A stretch of 64,000 bases of DNA from CAWDMW01 sp963803575 (GTDB lineage: Bacteria > Pseudomonadota > Alphaproteobacteria > Rickettsiales > UBA998): assembly GCA_963803575.1 (NCBI GenBank), contig CAWDMW010000002.1, positions 1,116,001 to 1,180,000 on the forward strand. The letters are read 5' to 3'. Below are positions 16,067 through 25,233 of this stretch, piece by piece. Positions within the stretch are counted from its first letter, which is position 1; each line of letters starts with the position of its first letter. The translations under genes were made by a program, and so were the position numbers. Below the pieces are notes generated by a model. That model was not told where the DNA came from. It ran no database searches and worked only from the letters and a program-made list of their open reading frames with translations.

Positions 16067-17848
16067 ATGCAGCGTATCATACAAAGCCTTAATTCTCTTG
16101 TGTTTATCACGCCCTGCGTCAGTTCGCGATTGAACCATTTTACGTTAAACAAAAAGCAGGTTGATCCTCTATGGCCTGAAGGATTCCGTCAGCACTTAGC
16201 ATCACTATTACTGTCAACACTGGCAATTAATGTACTGTCGCTGGCACTACCTGTGATGACATTGCAGATTTACGATCGTATCTTACCTAACTCCGGATCT
16301 GGTACATTACCTGTTTTGACAACAGGTGTGTGTATTGCGGTTGCGCTTGAAGTGCTGCTACGCCTTTCCCGTGTTTATATAATTGGTCAAAATGGGGCAA
16401 TTTATGAGCATCGTATGGCATGTACAGCTATGTCGAAAGTGTTAAATGCTGATCTATCCAAGATGCAAACTCGCGGAGTTGGTGAGCATTTGCATCACAT
16501 GAGTAGTGTCAGCAAGTTGAAGGAATTCTATAATGGCCACGCAATGACCACGCTTGCCGAGCTGGCATTTGTGCCATTTGCACTGGCATTGATTGGCTAT
16601 ATTGCAGGGTGGCTTGTGATGGTGCCCGTATGTGTACTAACGCTCTTTACGTTTATCTCAATCTGTAATGGCCATCACCTAAAACGAACGTTGCAAGGTC
16701 GTGAGGAAACAGATGATAAGCGCTTTAATTTCCTGATAGAAACACTGGAAGGTGTTCACACGGTGAAAGCGCTTGCACTGGAGAAATATTTTGAACGACG
16801 TTATGAAGCATTGGAAGAAGCCTCAGTGCAGGCGAATTATGCGGTAACACAACAAACCGCTAACACATTTAATAGTGGTGCAATCTTTTCTCATATTATG
16901 ATTGCCGGCGTTATTACGATTGGTGCATGGGCAGTGCTGTCAGGTGATTTAACGACCGGTAGTTTGATTGCGACATTGTTACTGGCCGGACGTGTGATGC
17001 AACCCGTGCAAAAGGCACTGGCACTCTGGACACGCTATCAGGATTATCAGCTAGCTCGTTCCTGCGCGACAGACTTGATGGAAACCATACAGCAGGAGGT
17101 GGTGCATCGTGAACATGACTCGCCAGTGTTGCGAGAAGGCAGGCTTGAGCTGAAGAATGTATCCTTTCACTATGCCGGACAAAATCAGCCAATAATTGAA
17201 CATATCTCTTTGTCACTTCAACAGAAACAAGCAATTCTAATCTCGGGGGATCACGGATGTGGGAAAACCACGCTGATGAAACTGATTGCCGGTATTTATC
17301 CTGCATCTGAAGGGAAGATTCACATCGATGGTGAACCTGTTGGTACATATCAATCATCCGAATTGGCGCATCATGTTGCGTATGTTTGTGCGCGCCCTGT
17401 TATTTTCCGAGGAACAATACGTGATAATATCACTGGATTTGGGCAAATACCGGAGGTGAAAGCAAAGGAAATAGCTGCCTTAATGGGGTTGGAGAAAGAT
17501 ATTTCCCGTCTGCCGGGCGGGTTTGATACGTTTCTTAGCGGCAATGAAACGGACAGTATTCCCCCCGGACTTAAGCAGCGCATCGCGATTGTCAGAGCAT
17601 TAGCTACGCGACCAAAACTGATTTTATTTGATAATGCCGACCTCGCACTGGACAAGGATGGGTATAACACCATGCATACGTTGTTGGCTCGATTAAAGGG
17701 CAAAGCCTCCATGGTAATTGTCTCAGATGATTATAATATTCGCTCACTTACCGATAAACATTATCTGCTGAAAGATGGTCAGCTACTGGAAGACCGTACA
17801 CCGGATGTTACCAGCTATATTCGCCCTTATCAGGAACTGGCTTTATGA
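16067..17848 (+). CDS. type I secretion ABC transporter subunit 1 (degenerate ATPase motifs)
   Basis: This 593-aa permease-ATPase has six membrane helices (about 40-320) followed by a nucleotide-binding domain (about 360-590). Walker A is intact (GDHGCGKTT, about 395-403). The signature motif is changed to SIPPGLKQR. The Walker B glutamate is replaced by Asn (LILFDNADLALD), and the H-loop His is Asp (VSDDYNI). The gene starts 7 bp after the exoprotein and overlaps the next ABC gene by 4 bp (ATGA). Two different ABC subunits in tandem suggest a heterodimer. The family (LapB/PrtD-type) is clear. The loss of catalytic residues is unusual and is described in the findings. Confidence 0.88.
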   Translation: MQRIIQSLNSLVFITPCVSSRLNHFTLNKKQVDPLWPEGFRQHLASLLLSTLAINVLSLALPVMTLQIYDRILPNSGSGTLPVLTTGVCIAVALEVLLRLSRVYIIGQNGAIYEHRMACTAMSKVLNADLSKMQTRGVGEHLHHMSSVSKLKEFYNGHAMTTLAELAFVPFALALIGYIAGWLVMVPVCVLTLFTFISICNGHHLKRTLQGREETDDKRFNFLIETLEGVHTVKALALEKYFERRYEALEEASVQANYAVTQQTANTFNSGAIFSHIMIAGVITIGAWAVLSGDLTTGSLIATLLLAGRVMQPVQKALALWTRYQDYQLARSCATDLMETIQQEVVHREHDSPVLREGRLELKNVSFHYAGQNQPIIEHISLSLQQKQAILISGDHGCGKTTLMKLIAGIYPASEGKIHIDGEPVGTYQSSELAHHVAYVCARPVIFRGTIRDNITGFGQIPEVKAKEIAALMGLEKDISRLPGGFDTFLSGNETDSIPPGLKQRIAIVRALATRPKLILFDNADLALDKDGYNTMHTLLARLKGKASMVIVSDDYNIRSLTDKHYLLKDGQLLEDRTPDVTSYIRPYQELAL

Positions 17849-20052
17849 CGCGCCTTGCCGAACGCTTCCAGCATTCAGAACCGGTTGCCCATATGCTCTC
17901 GCTGTTATCACGCGCCGGACGTGACAATTTCCGCGAAGATCATGTGTGGGAAGTGTCTCTTTGTGCCATTATTTTAGCCATTGAACCACACTGTAAGTTA
18001 CAGCGTATTTTGGAAGCATTGCCATATAGTGATTCTGCTATGGATGAGGCAGATATTCTCAATACGATGGCGCATCTTGGATATGTATGTGTAAACACTC
18101 ACACCACTCTGGATACGATAGATGCGCGGTTGCTCCCGGGGTTTTGTGTTTCTGATAAGGGCGATCCTTTTATTGTGCTGGGGTACGATGAGCAAAAACA
18201 GCTAACATGTTATGATCCGGTTTCCACAGACGTTCGTCAGGTGACTCCCTTTGAAGGAAAAAGCAAAATCTGGTTTTTCCAACCCTATGATGAACACCGT
18301 CAAGCCACCTCAAAATTTATGCGCCAGGGTTCTGGCCATAGCTGGTTCAGAGCGTTACTTGGGCGTTTTAAAGGAACGTTTGTACAGATCATGACAGCGG
18401 GGCTAATCCTTAATATTATTACCCTTGCGACACCTATTTTCATTATGATTGTATATGATCGTGTGATTGCAGCTGGTTCTATAGGGACATTGCCTATGTT
18501 GGCACTCGGGGCTGTTATTGCGATTGGGTTTGAGTGGAAAATGCGCTCCATTCGCTCTACGGGGTTGTCATGGCTGGCTGGACGGCTGGATAATATCGTT
18601 GGAAATAAAATATTTACTCACTTGACCGGGCTGTCTCCTTCACTAATTGAGAAAGCTTCCGTTGCATCCCAGTTGGCACGCATTAAGACATTTGAATCAG
18701 TGCGGGATTTTTTCAGTAGTTCTGCTTTTTTGTCATTGTTGGAAGCGCCGTTTATTATCTTAGCCATTGGTGCGGTAACATATATTGCCGGAGCGCTGGT
18801 GATGGTGCCACTGACCATTGCGCTGGGGTATATTGCATTGTTTTTCTTTATCCGCCAGCAGGTAAAGCTATCTATCCGTATGGCAGCCAAAGCCAGCTCT
18901 GTACGTCAGCAATTTACGATTGAAACATTCGACAAGCTGGAAGGTATTCGTGTACAGGGACTCTCTGCGAAATGGCAGGAAAAATTCCGTCATCTGTCTG
19001 GCCGCGAAATGATGGCACATTTTCATCTTGGCTGGCTGGGCATGATTGCTGAAAGTCTTGGTCATGCCCTCACGGTACTGGCAGCTGTGGCGACTGTCGG
19101 GTTTGGTGTGCAAATGATCTGGGATGGTGACATGACGACGGGTTCACTTGTTGCTACAATGATTCTTGTCTGGCGTATTCTTACCCCGTTTTATGCGCTT
19201 TGTACGATGGTGCCACGATTGGAACAATTGCGTAACAGTATTCATCAGGTCAATAAACTGATTGATATTGATACCGAAGCAGAAGAAGCACGTAGCTATT
19301 CACGCCTGCCTAATGTGAAAGGAAGGCTGGTGTTTGACAAGGTAGGGTTTCATTATGGAGAAGAAGGCGATCATGTATTTAGTGGCTTGAGCTTTGAAGC
19401 TCGTGCCGGCGACCTTGTCACCATTACCGGAAGCAATGGAAGTGGCAAGGCAACCGTATTAAAAATAGCACAGGCACTTCACCCGATTTCAAATGGATCA
19501 GTACGTATTGATGGGTTTGACATACGCCAGCTTGATGCACCAGACTTGCGACGCCAGATAGCGTATGTACCCAAGGTTGCACACGTATTTTCAGGCACAT
19601 TAATTGAGAATCTGCGTTTTGCTAACCCGCTGGCAAGTATAGAGGACATACAACACGCGCTGGAGCTGGCAGATGTATGGCAGGAAGTGCAAAAACTTGA
19701 AGGTGGTTTGTATGCCGTTATCGGTACTGGTGGCGTATCGCTGACCGCCAGCCTGCGTACCAGACTTTCACTAGCGCGTGCTTATCTGCATCCGGCAAAT
19801 ATTTTGCTCATTGATGAGCTTCCCAATGCATTGCTAAGTGGTCAGGCAGGCAAGAATCTTAAAGATTATCTTGCTCGGATTAAGGGCAAACGCACCGTGG
19901 TATTTTGTACGTACCGCGAGGATTTTATGCAACTCGCTGACACCATTATCTGGTTACGCGGCAGCGAGTCACCACTGGTAGGGTCACGTGATATACTCTC
20001 AGAGATGCTAATGAGTGGTGAAGAAACAATCAGAAAAGGAGTTGCCGCTTAA
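17845..20052 (+). CDS. type I secretion ABC transporter subunit 2, C39-like N terminus (degenerate ATPase motifs)
   Basis: This 735-aa protein has an N-terminal domain of about 150 residues resembling the peptidase-C39-like domain of LapB-type transporters but without a convincing catalytic Cys. Six membrane helices (about 170-460) and a nucleotide-binding domain (about 490-720) follow. Walker A reads GSNGSGKAT, with Ala in place of the Mg-binding Ser/Thr. The signature is SLTASLRTR, Walker B keeps Asp-Glu (ILLIDELPNAL), and the H-loop His is Tyr (CTYRE). C39-like domains without protease activity dock unfolded substrates of LapA/HlyA type. It pairs with the preceding ABC gene and overlaps the adaptor gene at TAATG. 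Confidence 0.88.
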   Translation: MTRLAERFQHSEPVAHMLSLLSRAGRDNFREDHVWEVSLCAIILAIEPHCKLQRILEALPYSDSAMDEADILNTMAHLGYVCVNTHTTLDTIDARLLPGFCVSDKGDPFIVLGYDEQKQLTCYDPVSTDVRQVTPFEGKSKIWFFQPYDEHRQATSKFMRQGSGHSWFRALLGRFKGTFVQIMTAGLILNIITLATPIFIMIVYDRVIAAGSIGTLPMLALGAVIAIGFEWKMRSIRSTGLSWLAGRLDNIVGNKIFTHLTGLSPSLIEKASVASQLARIKTFESVRDFFSSSAFLSLLEAPFIILAIGAVTYIAGALVMVPLTIALGYIALFFFIRQQVKLSIRMAAKASSVRQQFTIETFDKLEGIRVQGLSAKWQEKFRHLSGREMMAHFHLGWLGMIAESLGHALTVLAAVATVGFGVQMIWDGDMTTGSLVATMILVWRILTPFYALCTMVPRLEQLRNSIHQVNKLIDIDTEAEEARSYSRLPNVKGRLVFDKVGFHYGEEGDHVFSGLSFEARAGDLVTITGSNGSGKATVLKIAQALHPISNGSVRIDGFDIRQLDAPDLRRQIAYVPKVAHVFSGTLIENLRFANPLASIEDIQHALELADVWQEVQKLEGGLYAVIGTGGVSLTASLRTRLSLARAYLHPANILLIDELPNALLSGQAGKNLKDYLARIKGKRTVVFCTYREDFMQLADTIIWLRGSESPLVGSRDILSEMLMSGEETIRKGVAA

Positions 20053-21386
20053 TGTCATTACTTGCGCTTATCACCCGAAGACAGAAACATCAAACACGAT
20101 ATTTGTCTCAGGCAGTCCAGCTGGAAGAAGCGGTGAATCCACATATTATTCGTGCAACCATGAGCATGATTTCTCTGGCGATTCTGGTCTTTTTGGTATG
20201 GGCAGGATTCACTTCCATTAATGAAGTTGCCCGAACGCCAGGGGAGGTGGTGCCGCAAGGGTACGTCCAAACAATTCAACATCTTGAAGGTGGCATGATA
20301 AAGGAAATTCATGTGCGCGAAGGTCAGACGGTACAAGAAGGGGATATATTAATTACGTTTTATCCCTCCGGTATTGCAGAAGATGTACAGCGTATTCGCG
20401 CCAAGCAATTGTCGCTTCACATGCAGGAAGAACGATTGCGTGCGTTCATTGAAGAGCGTGAACTGGATCTTTCCGCTTTCACGAATGCTACATCACCCAT
20501 GATTGCCGATCAACAAGCCTTCTTTAAGGGTATGCGCGTTGCTCGTGAAAAGGAGGCACATATCCTTCAGCAGCAACTGAAAGAAAAGCAACAAATGATC
20601 CAGTCTTTGACCTCTGATCTGCGCACCACGAAACGAAATTATGTTATTAATGATGACGTCTATAAGCGGCTACATAAACTTGGTGAAAAAGGGTATGTGT
20701 CTCAAATTCAGATACTGGAAGCAAAGCAACAGCAAAATGATTTATATGGTGACATTACACGTATCAAAAACCAGCTAAACGTAGCGCACACCGCCATTTC
20801 CCAGTTTGAAAACAGACTATCTTCCTTAAAAGCTCGTCATCGTGATGAAGCATATGAAAGGCTCTCCGCCATTGAAGCAGAGAAGGCGCAAAATCACGGA
20901 TTATTGCAGAAGTCACAAGATCGTATGGCACGGTTGCGGTTACATGCTCCAACGGAAGGAATGGTTAAAGGCCTGAATGTAAATACCATAGGAGCTGTCA
21001 TTCAGCCGGGGGAAACCATGATGGAAATCGTCCCGCTGGCAAAGCAACTGGAAGTGAGTGTGAAAATCTCTCCTCAGGATGTTGGTCATGTGCATATTGG
21101 TCAGTCCGTACAGGTCAAGCTTTCCAGCTATGATTTTTCGCGTTATGGCTTTATTACTGGAACGCTAGAGCAAATTTCTGCCTCAACATTTACAGGCGAT
21201 GCAGGAGAGCGTTATTATCAGGGGCGCATTTTACTGGATCAGCATTATGTAGGTGATAATGCAGACAATACGATTATGCCCGGTATGACTGTTATGGCAG
21301 ATATCATTACAGGCAATAAAACGATTTTACAATATTTGCTCAAGCCCATTCACTTATCACTTCAAACCGCATTTAGCGAAAGGTAA
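20052..21386 (+). CDS. HlyD-family type I secretion membrane-fusion protein
   Basis: This 444-aa adaptor has a short cytoplasmic N terminus, one membrane helix (about 37-58), a lipoyl/barrel region (GGMIKEIHVREGQTVQEGDIL, about 80-100), long coiled coils (about 125-290) and a C-terminal beta-barrel (GMVKGLNVNTIGAVIQPGE, PGMTVMADI). It spans the periplasm between the ABC pair and an outer-membrane TolC-type channel. The channel gene is not in this cluster. The start codon overlaps the stop of the second ABC gene. Length and layout match LapC/PrtE-type proteins. It is intact. Confidence 0.92.
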   Translation: MSLLALITRRQKHQTRYLSQAVQLEEAVNPHIIRATMSMISLAILVFLVWAGFTSINEVARTPGEVVPQGYVQTIQHLEGGMIKEIHVREGQTVQEGDILITFYPSGIAEDVQRIRAKQLSLHMQEERLRAFIEERELDLSAFTNATSPMIADQQAFFKGMRVAREKEAHILQQQLKEKQQMIQSLTSDLRTTKRNYVINDDVYKRLHKLGEKGYVSQIQILEAKQQQNDLYGDITRIKNQLNVAHTAISQFENRLSSLKARHRDEAYERLSAIEAEKAQNHGLLQKSQDRMARLRLHAPTEGMVKGLNVNTIGAVIQPGETMMEIVPLAKQLEVSVKISPQDVGHVHIGQSVQVKLSSYDFSRYGFITGTLEQISASTFTGDAGERYYQGRILLDQHYVGDNADNTIMPGMTVMADIITGNKTILQYLLKPIHLSLQTAFSER

Positions 21387-21391
21387 ATCAT

Positions 21392-22351
21392 ATGACACTT
21401 CCTGAAAAGACAGATAATTCACACCTAAATCTATTACAATCCGAGAAACAGGTCACCATTTTAGCTGTGGAAGATGATGAACTTTCCATGGCGTTTCTGG
21501 AAGCACAGGTGACAGAATTGGGTCACGCCATGCATAAAGCATGTAATGGGAAAGAAGCACTTGAATGGTTGGCGTTGCATAGTCACACCATTGACGTCAT
21601 TTTGATGGATCGTGAAATGCCTGTGATGAATGGTATTACGGCGGTTAAACATATCAAGGAAGACCCGGTGTTGCGTCAAATTCCGGTCATTATGATAACT
21701 GCTGCTGATTCAGCGGAGGATATGCGCGAGGGGCTAGAGGCAGGAGTATTTTACTACATTACCAAACCAGTCGATGGGCAAATGCTCAGCTCTGTTATTG
21801 CCGCAGCAGTCAGGGATATAGAGCAAAGCCGCGTACTGGCAGGAGAATTGAGTCTTCATAAAGGGAGTTTTCAGCTTATCCGAACCTGTAAATTTGAATT
21901 TAGTACCTTGGCGCATGTGGAAGGACTAGCCGCATTTGCTGCCAACTGCTTTCCAAACCCTAAGCGCGTTCTGACCGGGCTTGGACAATTGATGATTAAT
22001 GCCGTTGAACATGGCAATCTTGGTGTAGGGTATGAAGGAAAAAGTGAGCTGGTAGCATCAGGAATCTGGCGTGCTGAAATAGAGCGTTGCCAACAATTGC
22101 CTGAACATGCCGGCAAACGTGCAACTGCATCAATAGTGCATAAAGAGAATGGTGTTTACGCGGTTATTGAAGATATGGGACAAGGATTTAACTGGAAGAA
22201 ATATTTACAGATTGATCCGTCTCGTGCTGGTGATAGCCATGGCAGAGGTATTGCACAAGCCAACGCACTAAGTTTTGATAAGCTGACCTACAATGAGCAG
22301 GGAAATAAAGCAGTCGCATGGGTAAGCCATACCGAGCAACTGGAATGGTAA
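21392..22351 (+). CDS. response regulator with HATPase (RsbW-like) output domain
   Basis: This 319-aa protein has a receiver domain at about residues 25-145, with acidic pair EDDE, phospho-acceptor Asp about 71 (VILMDREMP) and TAADS / KPVD. The C-terminal half is a GHKL ATPase-like domain of the anti-sigma/serine-kinase type: LGQLMINAVEHGNLGVG (N box, about 205-220) and EDMGQGFNWK plus GRGIAQANA (G boxes). Such fusions control sigma factors or anti-anti-sigma proteins by phosphorylation. The gene starts 5 bp after the adaptor gene and is probably cotranscribed with it, with the hybrid kinase next. This suggests it controls secretion of the exoprotein or a linked surface behaviour. Confidence 0.85.
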   Translation: MTLPEKTDNSHLNLLQSEKQVTILAVEDDELSMAFLEAQVTELGHAMHKACNGKEALEWLALHSHTIDVILMDREMPVMNGITAVKHIKEDPVLRQIPVIMITAADSAEDMREGLEAGVFYYITKPVDGQMLSSVIAAAVRDIEQSRVLAGELSLHKGSFQLIRTCKFEFSTLAHVEGLAAFAANCFPNPKRVLTGLGQLMINAVEHGNLGVGYEGKSELVASGIWRAEIERCQQLPEHAGKRATASIVHKENGVYAVIEDMGQGFNWKKYLQIDPSRAGDSHGRGIAQANALSFDKLTYNEQGNKAVAWVSHTEQLEW

Positions 22352-22408
22352 GGCGCGCATCCAATCCAGCAATACGTAGCACTTGTATCTCTTAAGGTAA
22401 GGCATTTT

Positions 22409-25216
22409 ATGAAAAAACACTCTGATCGCCGCCAGCATAACCGTGTGAGTAGCCGCTGTATTACGATTCGTTATTTGCTGGCCATCGCTTTGGTGGCTGT
22501 GGCTGTGATTGGGGGGTATTTTTATATTCAGCATTATATTAGCGCAAATAAAAACTATGCCTATATCATCAATATTAGTGGTAAGCAGCGTATGCTTTCC
22601 CAAAGAATTGTATTGCTGTCTAACAGGTTGGCATTAATGCCAGACGGTAAGAATTCTGCGCATTATGCTGCTTTGTTGAGTCAGGCAATTAGCACGATGC
22701 AAAAAACGCACAATATTTTGGCAACATTAGCACGTCAGGATAATCACCCCATACAGACAGGCGTTCCATCAGGCCAAACCACTGTTCATGTGGCAGAGAG
22801 TCAAAGCTTCACCTATACCTATGATACCTATTTTGAGGAACCGTATCTCTTGGATGATCGGGTCAAAAACTTTCTTTATCACAGTCAGACATTTTTGAAC
22901 GCTTATTATGCGTCACTGACAGATGGAACAGACGCACCACTTGATAAGCATTCCGGCTTGCATATGATTAATATGCAGGTGGAAGAGTCGCTACTTAACG
23001 CACTGGATCATGCCGTCACAGAATATCAAAATGGGCAGGAACAGGCACTTTCTGAATTTAAGGTTGTTCAAACGTTATTGCTCATATCTATCCTGGTTTT
23101 ATTACTATTAGAAGGAGTTATTATTTTCCGTCCTCTTGTTCAGCGTGTTGACGGGCAGATGAGAGCGCTTGAAAGAGCGCGCCGTAAAGCAGATGAACTT
23201 AACCGGTTAAAGTCTGATTTTCTGGCTAATATGAGTCATGAAATCAGAACGCCTATGAATGGTATTTTAGGTATTGCAGAGTTAATTCTTGGCTCAAAGC
23301 TAACCCCGCAACAGGAAGGATATGCACGCACGATTATTAGTTCAGGTGAATCATTGCTTAATATTATCAATGACATTCTGGATTTCTCCAAAATCGAAGC
23401 GAATAAAATGGAACTGGATTTAATGCCTATTGATTTGCTGGAACTGGCAGATGATATCACAATGCTGTATTCGGTGCAGGCACGTGACATAGCGATTGAA
23501 CTGGTCATTCGCTATGTACCCGGTAGCGAGCAATTTGTGTATGCTGATCCCGTCAGGCTTCGTCAGATACTCACAAATCTGGTCAGTAACTCTATTAAGT
23601 TTACTGAGAAAGGTCATATTATTATTACGATTAAAGAAGATCGTCAGCAAAATATTCATTCCAATGAAGAAGCTGTTTTGCATTTTTCCGTCGAAGATAC
23701 GGGAATAGGGATGACAGAAGAAGCATGTAGCCGGATATTTGAAAAATTTACGCAGGCTGATAGCTCGACCACCAGACATTATGGAGGTACCGGACTTGGA
23801 CTGTCCATTTCTAAAAGTCTGGTAGAATTAATGGGTGGGACATTGTCCGTTAATAGTGAGGTAGGAAAAGGTACGCAATTTTCATTTATGCTTTCGTTGA
23901 AGCGTAATAGTCAGGAAGTTCAGATATTGCCATCTTTGCCTGTGTTGCATGGCATAAAAGTACTGATTGTCGATGATTTACCGGTTATTCGTACACTGGT
24001 TCGCGAGCAGCTTACTGATGCTAACGTACGTTGTGATACAGCCATTAGCGGTGAAGAAGCGCTGAACATGCTTACAAGTGCCCACCAAGATAATGATCCA
24101 TATGACATGGCCATACTGGATTATCTGATGCCTGAAATGAATGGAGAAATGCTGGCTTGTGCAATCAATGATTACCCAGAGCTTCGCAACTTATGTCTGG
24201 TTATGCTAACAGGTGCGGGGAATCCACTGGCTGATGAGGATTTTGTCAGTAAGGGGTTTTCTGCATATATTCCCAAGCCTGTGTCAAATCGTGGATTGTT
24301 GCGTTCTATGGCAATCATATGGGAGCGCTACCTTAGTGGCGATACGGATGTGCTGATTCGCATAGATTCCCAAACGCTGGATGTTGAAGAACATCATAAC
24401 CGGTTGCTTTTACCCGGAGCGCATATTCTGGTTGCAGAAGATAATCTGATTAATCAGATGTTCGTAAAAGAAATATTACAGGATATGGAGGTGGATTGTA
24501 CCATTGTGTCTAACGGGAGAGAAGCAGTTAATGCGGTTGCTCAACAGCGCTTTGATGCAATATTGATGGATTGCCTGATGCCCGAAATGGATGGATTTGA
24601 GGCAACACGCCGTATTTGTCGCCTTAAAGATGAAGGATTACTTCCCCATGGGTTGCCTATTATTGCTCTCACAGCAAATGCGATGAAGGGCGACAAGGAA
24701 CGGTGTTTTGAAGCAGGGATGGATGAGTATATGTCGAAGCCGGTGCGTAAAAAGCTTCTTCAGGAAACTATATATCGTCTGGTGAAAAAGACCCTTGCTG
24801 AACCTGAGATACTTGCAAAACCAGATTCAGATAAAGAGGAACATGTGCACACACCATCACAAGAGCATGATGAGACACATACGTCCAAGTTATTAGATGA
24901 AGAGGCCACCCAGCAGGCCAGACTCATACTTAAAGATAAGTATGACGATATGGTCGGGGTGTTTATTACCAATAGTCGGGAACGTCTGGAAGAATTGCAT
25001 CAAGCCATAACATCAGGTGTGGTTGAGGAGATGGTGCGTCCGGCTCATACCCTGAAATCTACCAGTATGCAAATGGGGGCGATTGCTCTTTCAGATAAGG
25101 CAAAAGAACTGGAAAAACTGGCGAAGTCTGGCAATAGCATAACGCACATGATGCGAATGTATATAAGTCAAATCAGCGATCTACTGGAAGCTACAGATGA
25201 AGCGTTTCAACAGTAG
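22409..25216 (+). CDS. membrane hybrid histidine kinase: PilJ-type sensor, HisKA, HATPase, two receivers, HPt
   Basis: This 935-aa protein has two membrane helices (about 22-42 and 218-238). They flank a periplasmic domain that begins with the PilJ/NarX-type pattern ISGKQRMLSQRI. HisKA with the phospho-His in MSHEIRTPMNG (about 278) is followed by HATPase (DTGIGM, YGGTGLGLSISKSL). Receiver 1 (about 510-630, Asp in ILDYLMPEMNG), receiver 2 (about 670-795, Asp in LMDCLMPEMDG) and a C-terminal HPt with AHTLKS (about 877) complete it. It can thus run a full phosphorelay alone. It lies 57 bp after the HATPase-type response regulator, its likely partner. The PilJ-like module often senses small anions such as nitrate in related kinases; the ligand here is unknown. 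Confidence 0.92.
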   Translation: MKKHSDRRQHNRVSSRCITIRYLLAIALVAVAVIGGYFYIQHYISANKNYAYIINISGKQRMLSQRIVLLSNRLALMPDGKNSAHYAALLSQAISTMQKTHNILATLARQDNHPIQTGVPSGQTTVHVAESQSFTYTYDTYFEEPYLLDDRVKNFLYHSQTFLNAYYASLTDGTDAPLDKHSGLHMINMQVEESLLNALDHAVTEYQNGQEQALSEFKVVQTLLLISILVLLLLEGVIIFRPLVQRVDGQMRALERARRKADELNRLKSDFLANMSHEIRTPMNGILGIAELILGSKLTPQQEGYARTIISSGESLLNIINDILDFSKIEANKMELDLMPIDLLELADDITMLYSVQARDIAIELVIRYVPGSEQFVYADPVRLRQILTNLVSNSIKFTEKGHIIITIKEDRQQNIHSNEEAVLHFSVEDTGIGMTEEACSRIFEKFTQADSSTTRHYGGTGLGLSISKSLVELMGGTLSVNSEVGKGTQFSFMLSLKRNSQEVQILPSLPVLHGIKVLIVDDLPVIRTLVREQLTDANVRCDTAISGEEALNMLTSAHQDNDPYDMAILDYLMPEMNGEMLACAINDYPELRNLCLVMLTGAGNPLADEDFVSKGFSAYIPKPVSNRGLLRSMAIIWERYLSGDTDVLIRIDSQTLDVEEHHNRLLLPGAHILVAEDNLINQMFVKEILQDMEVDCTIVSNGREAVNAVAQQRFDAILMDCLMPEMDGFEATRRICRLKDEGLLPHGLPIIALTANAMKGDKERCFEAGMDEYMSKPVRKKLLQETIYRLVKKTLAEPEILAKPDSDKEEHVHTPSQEHDETHTSKLLDEEATQQARLILKDKYDDMVGVFITNSRERLEELHQAITSGVVEEMVRPAHTLKSTSMQMGAIALSDKAKELEKLAKSGNSITHMMRMYISQISDLLEATDEAFQQ

Positions 25217-25233
25217 GTGAGACACCAAAAAGA

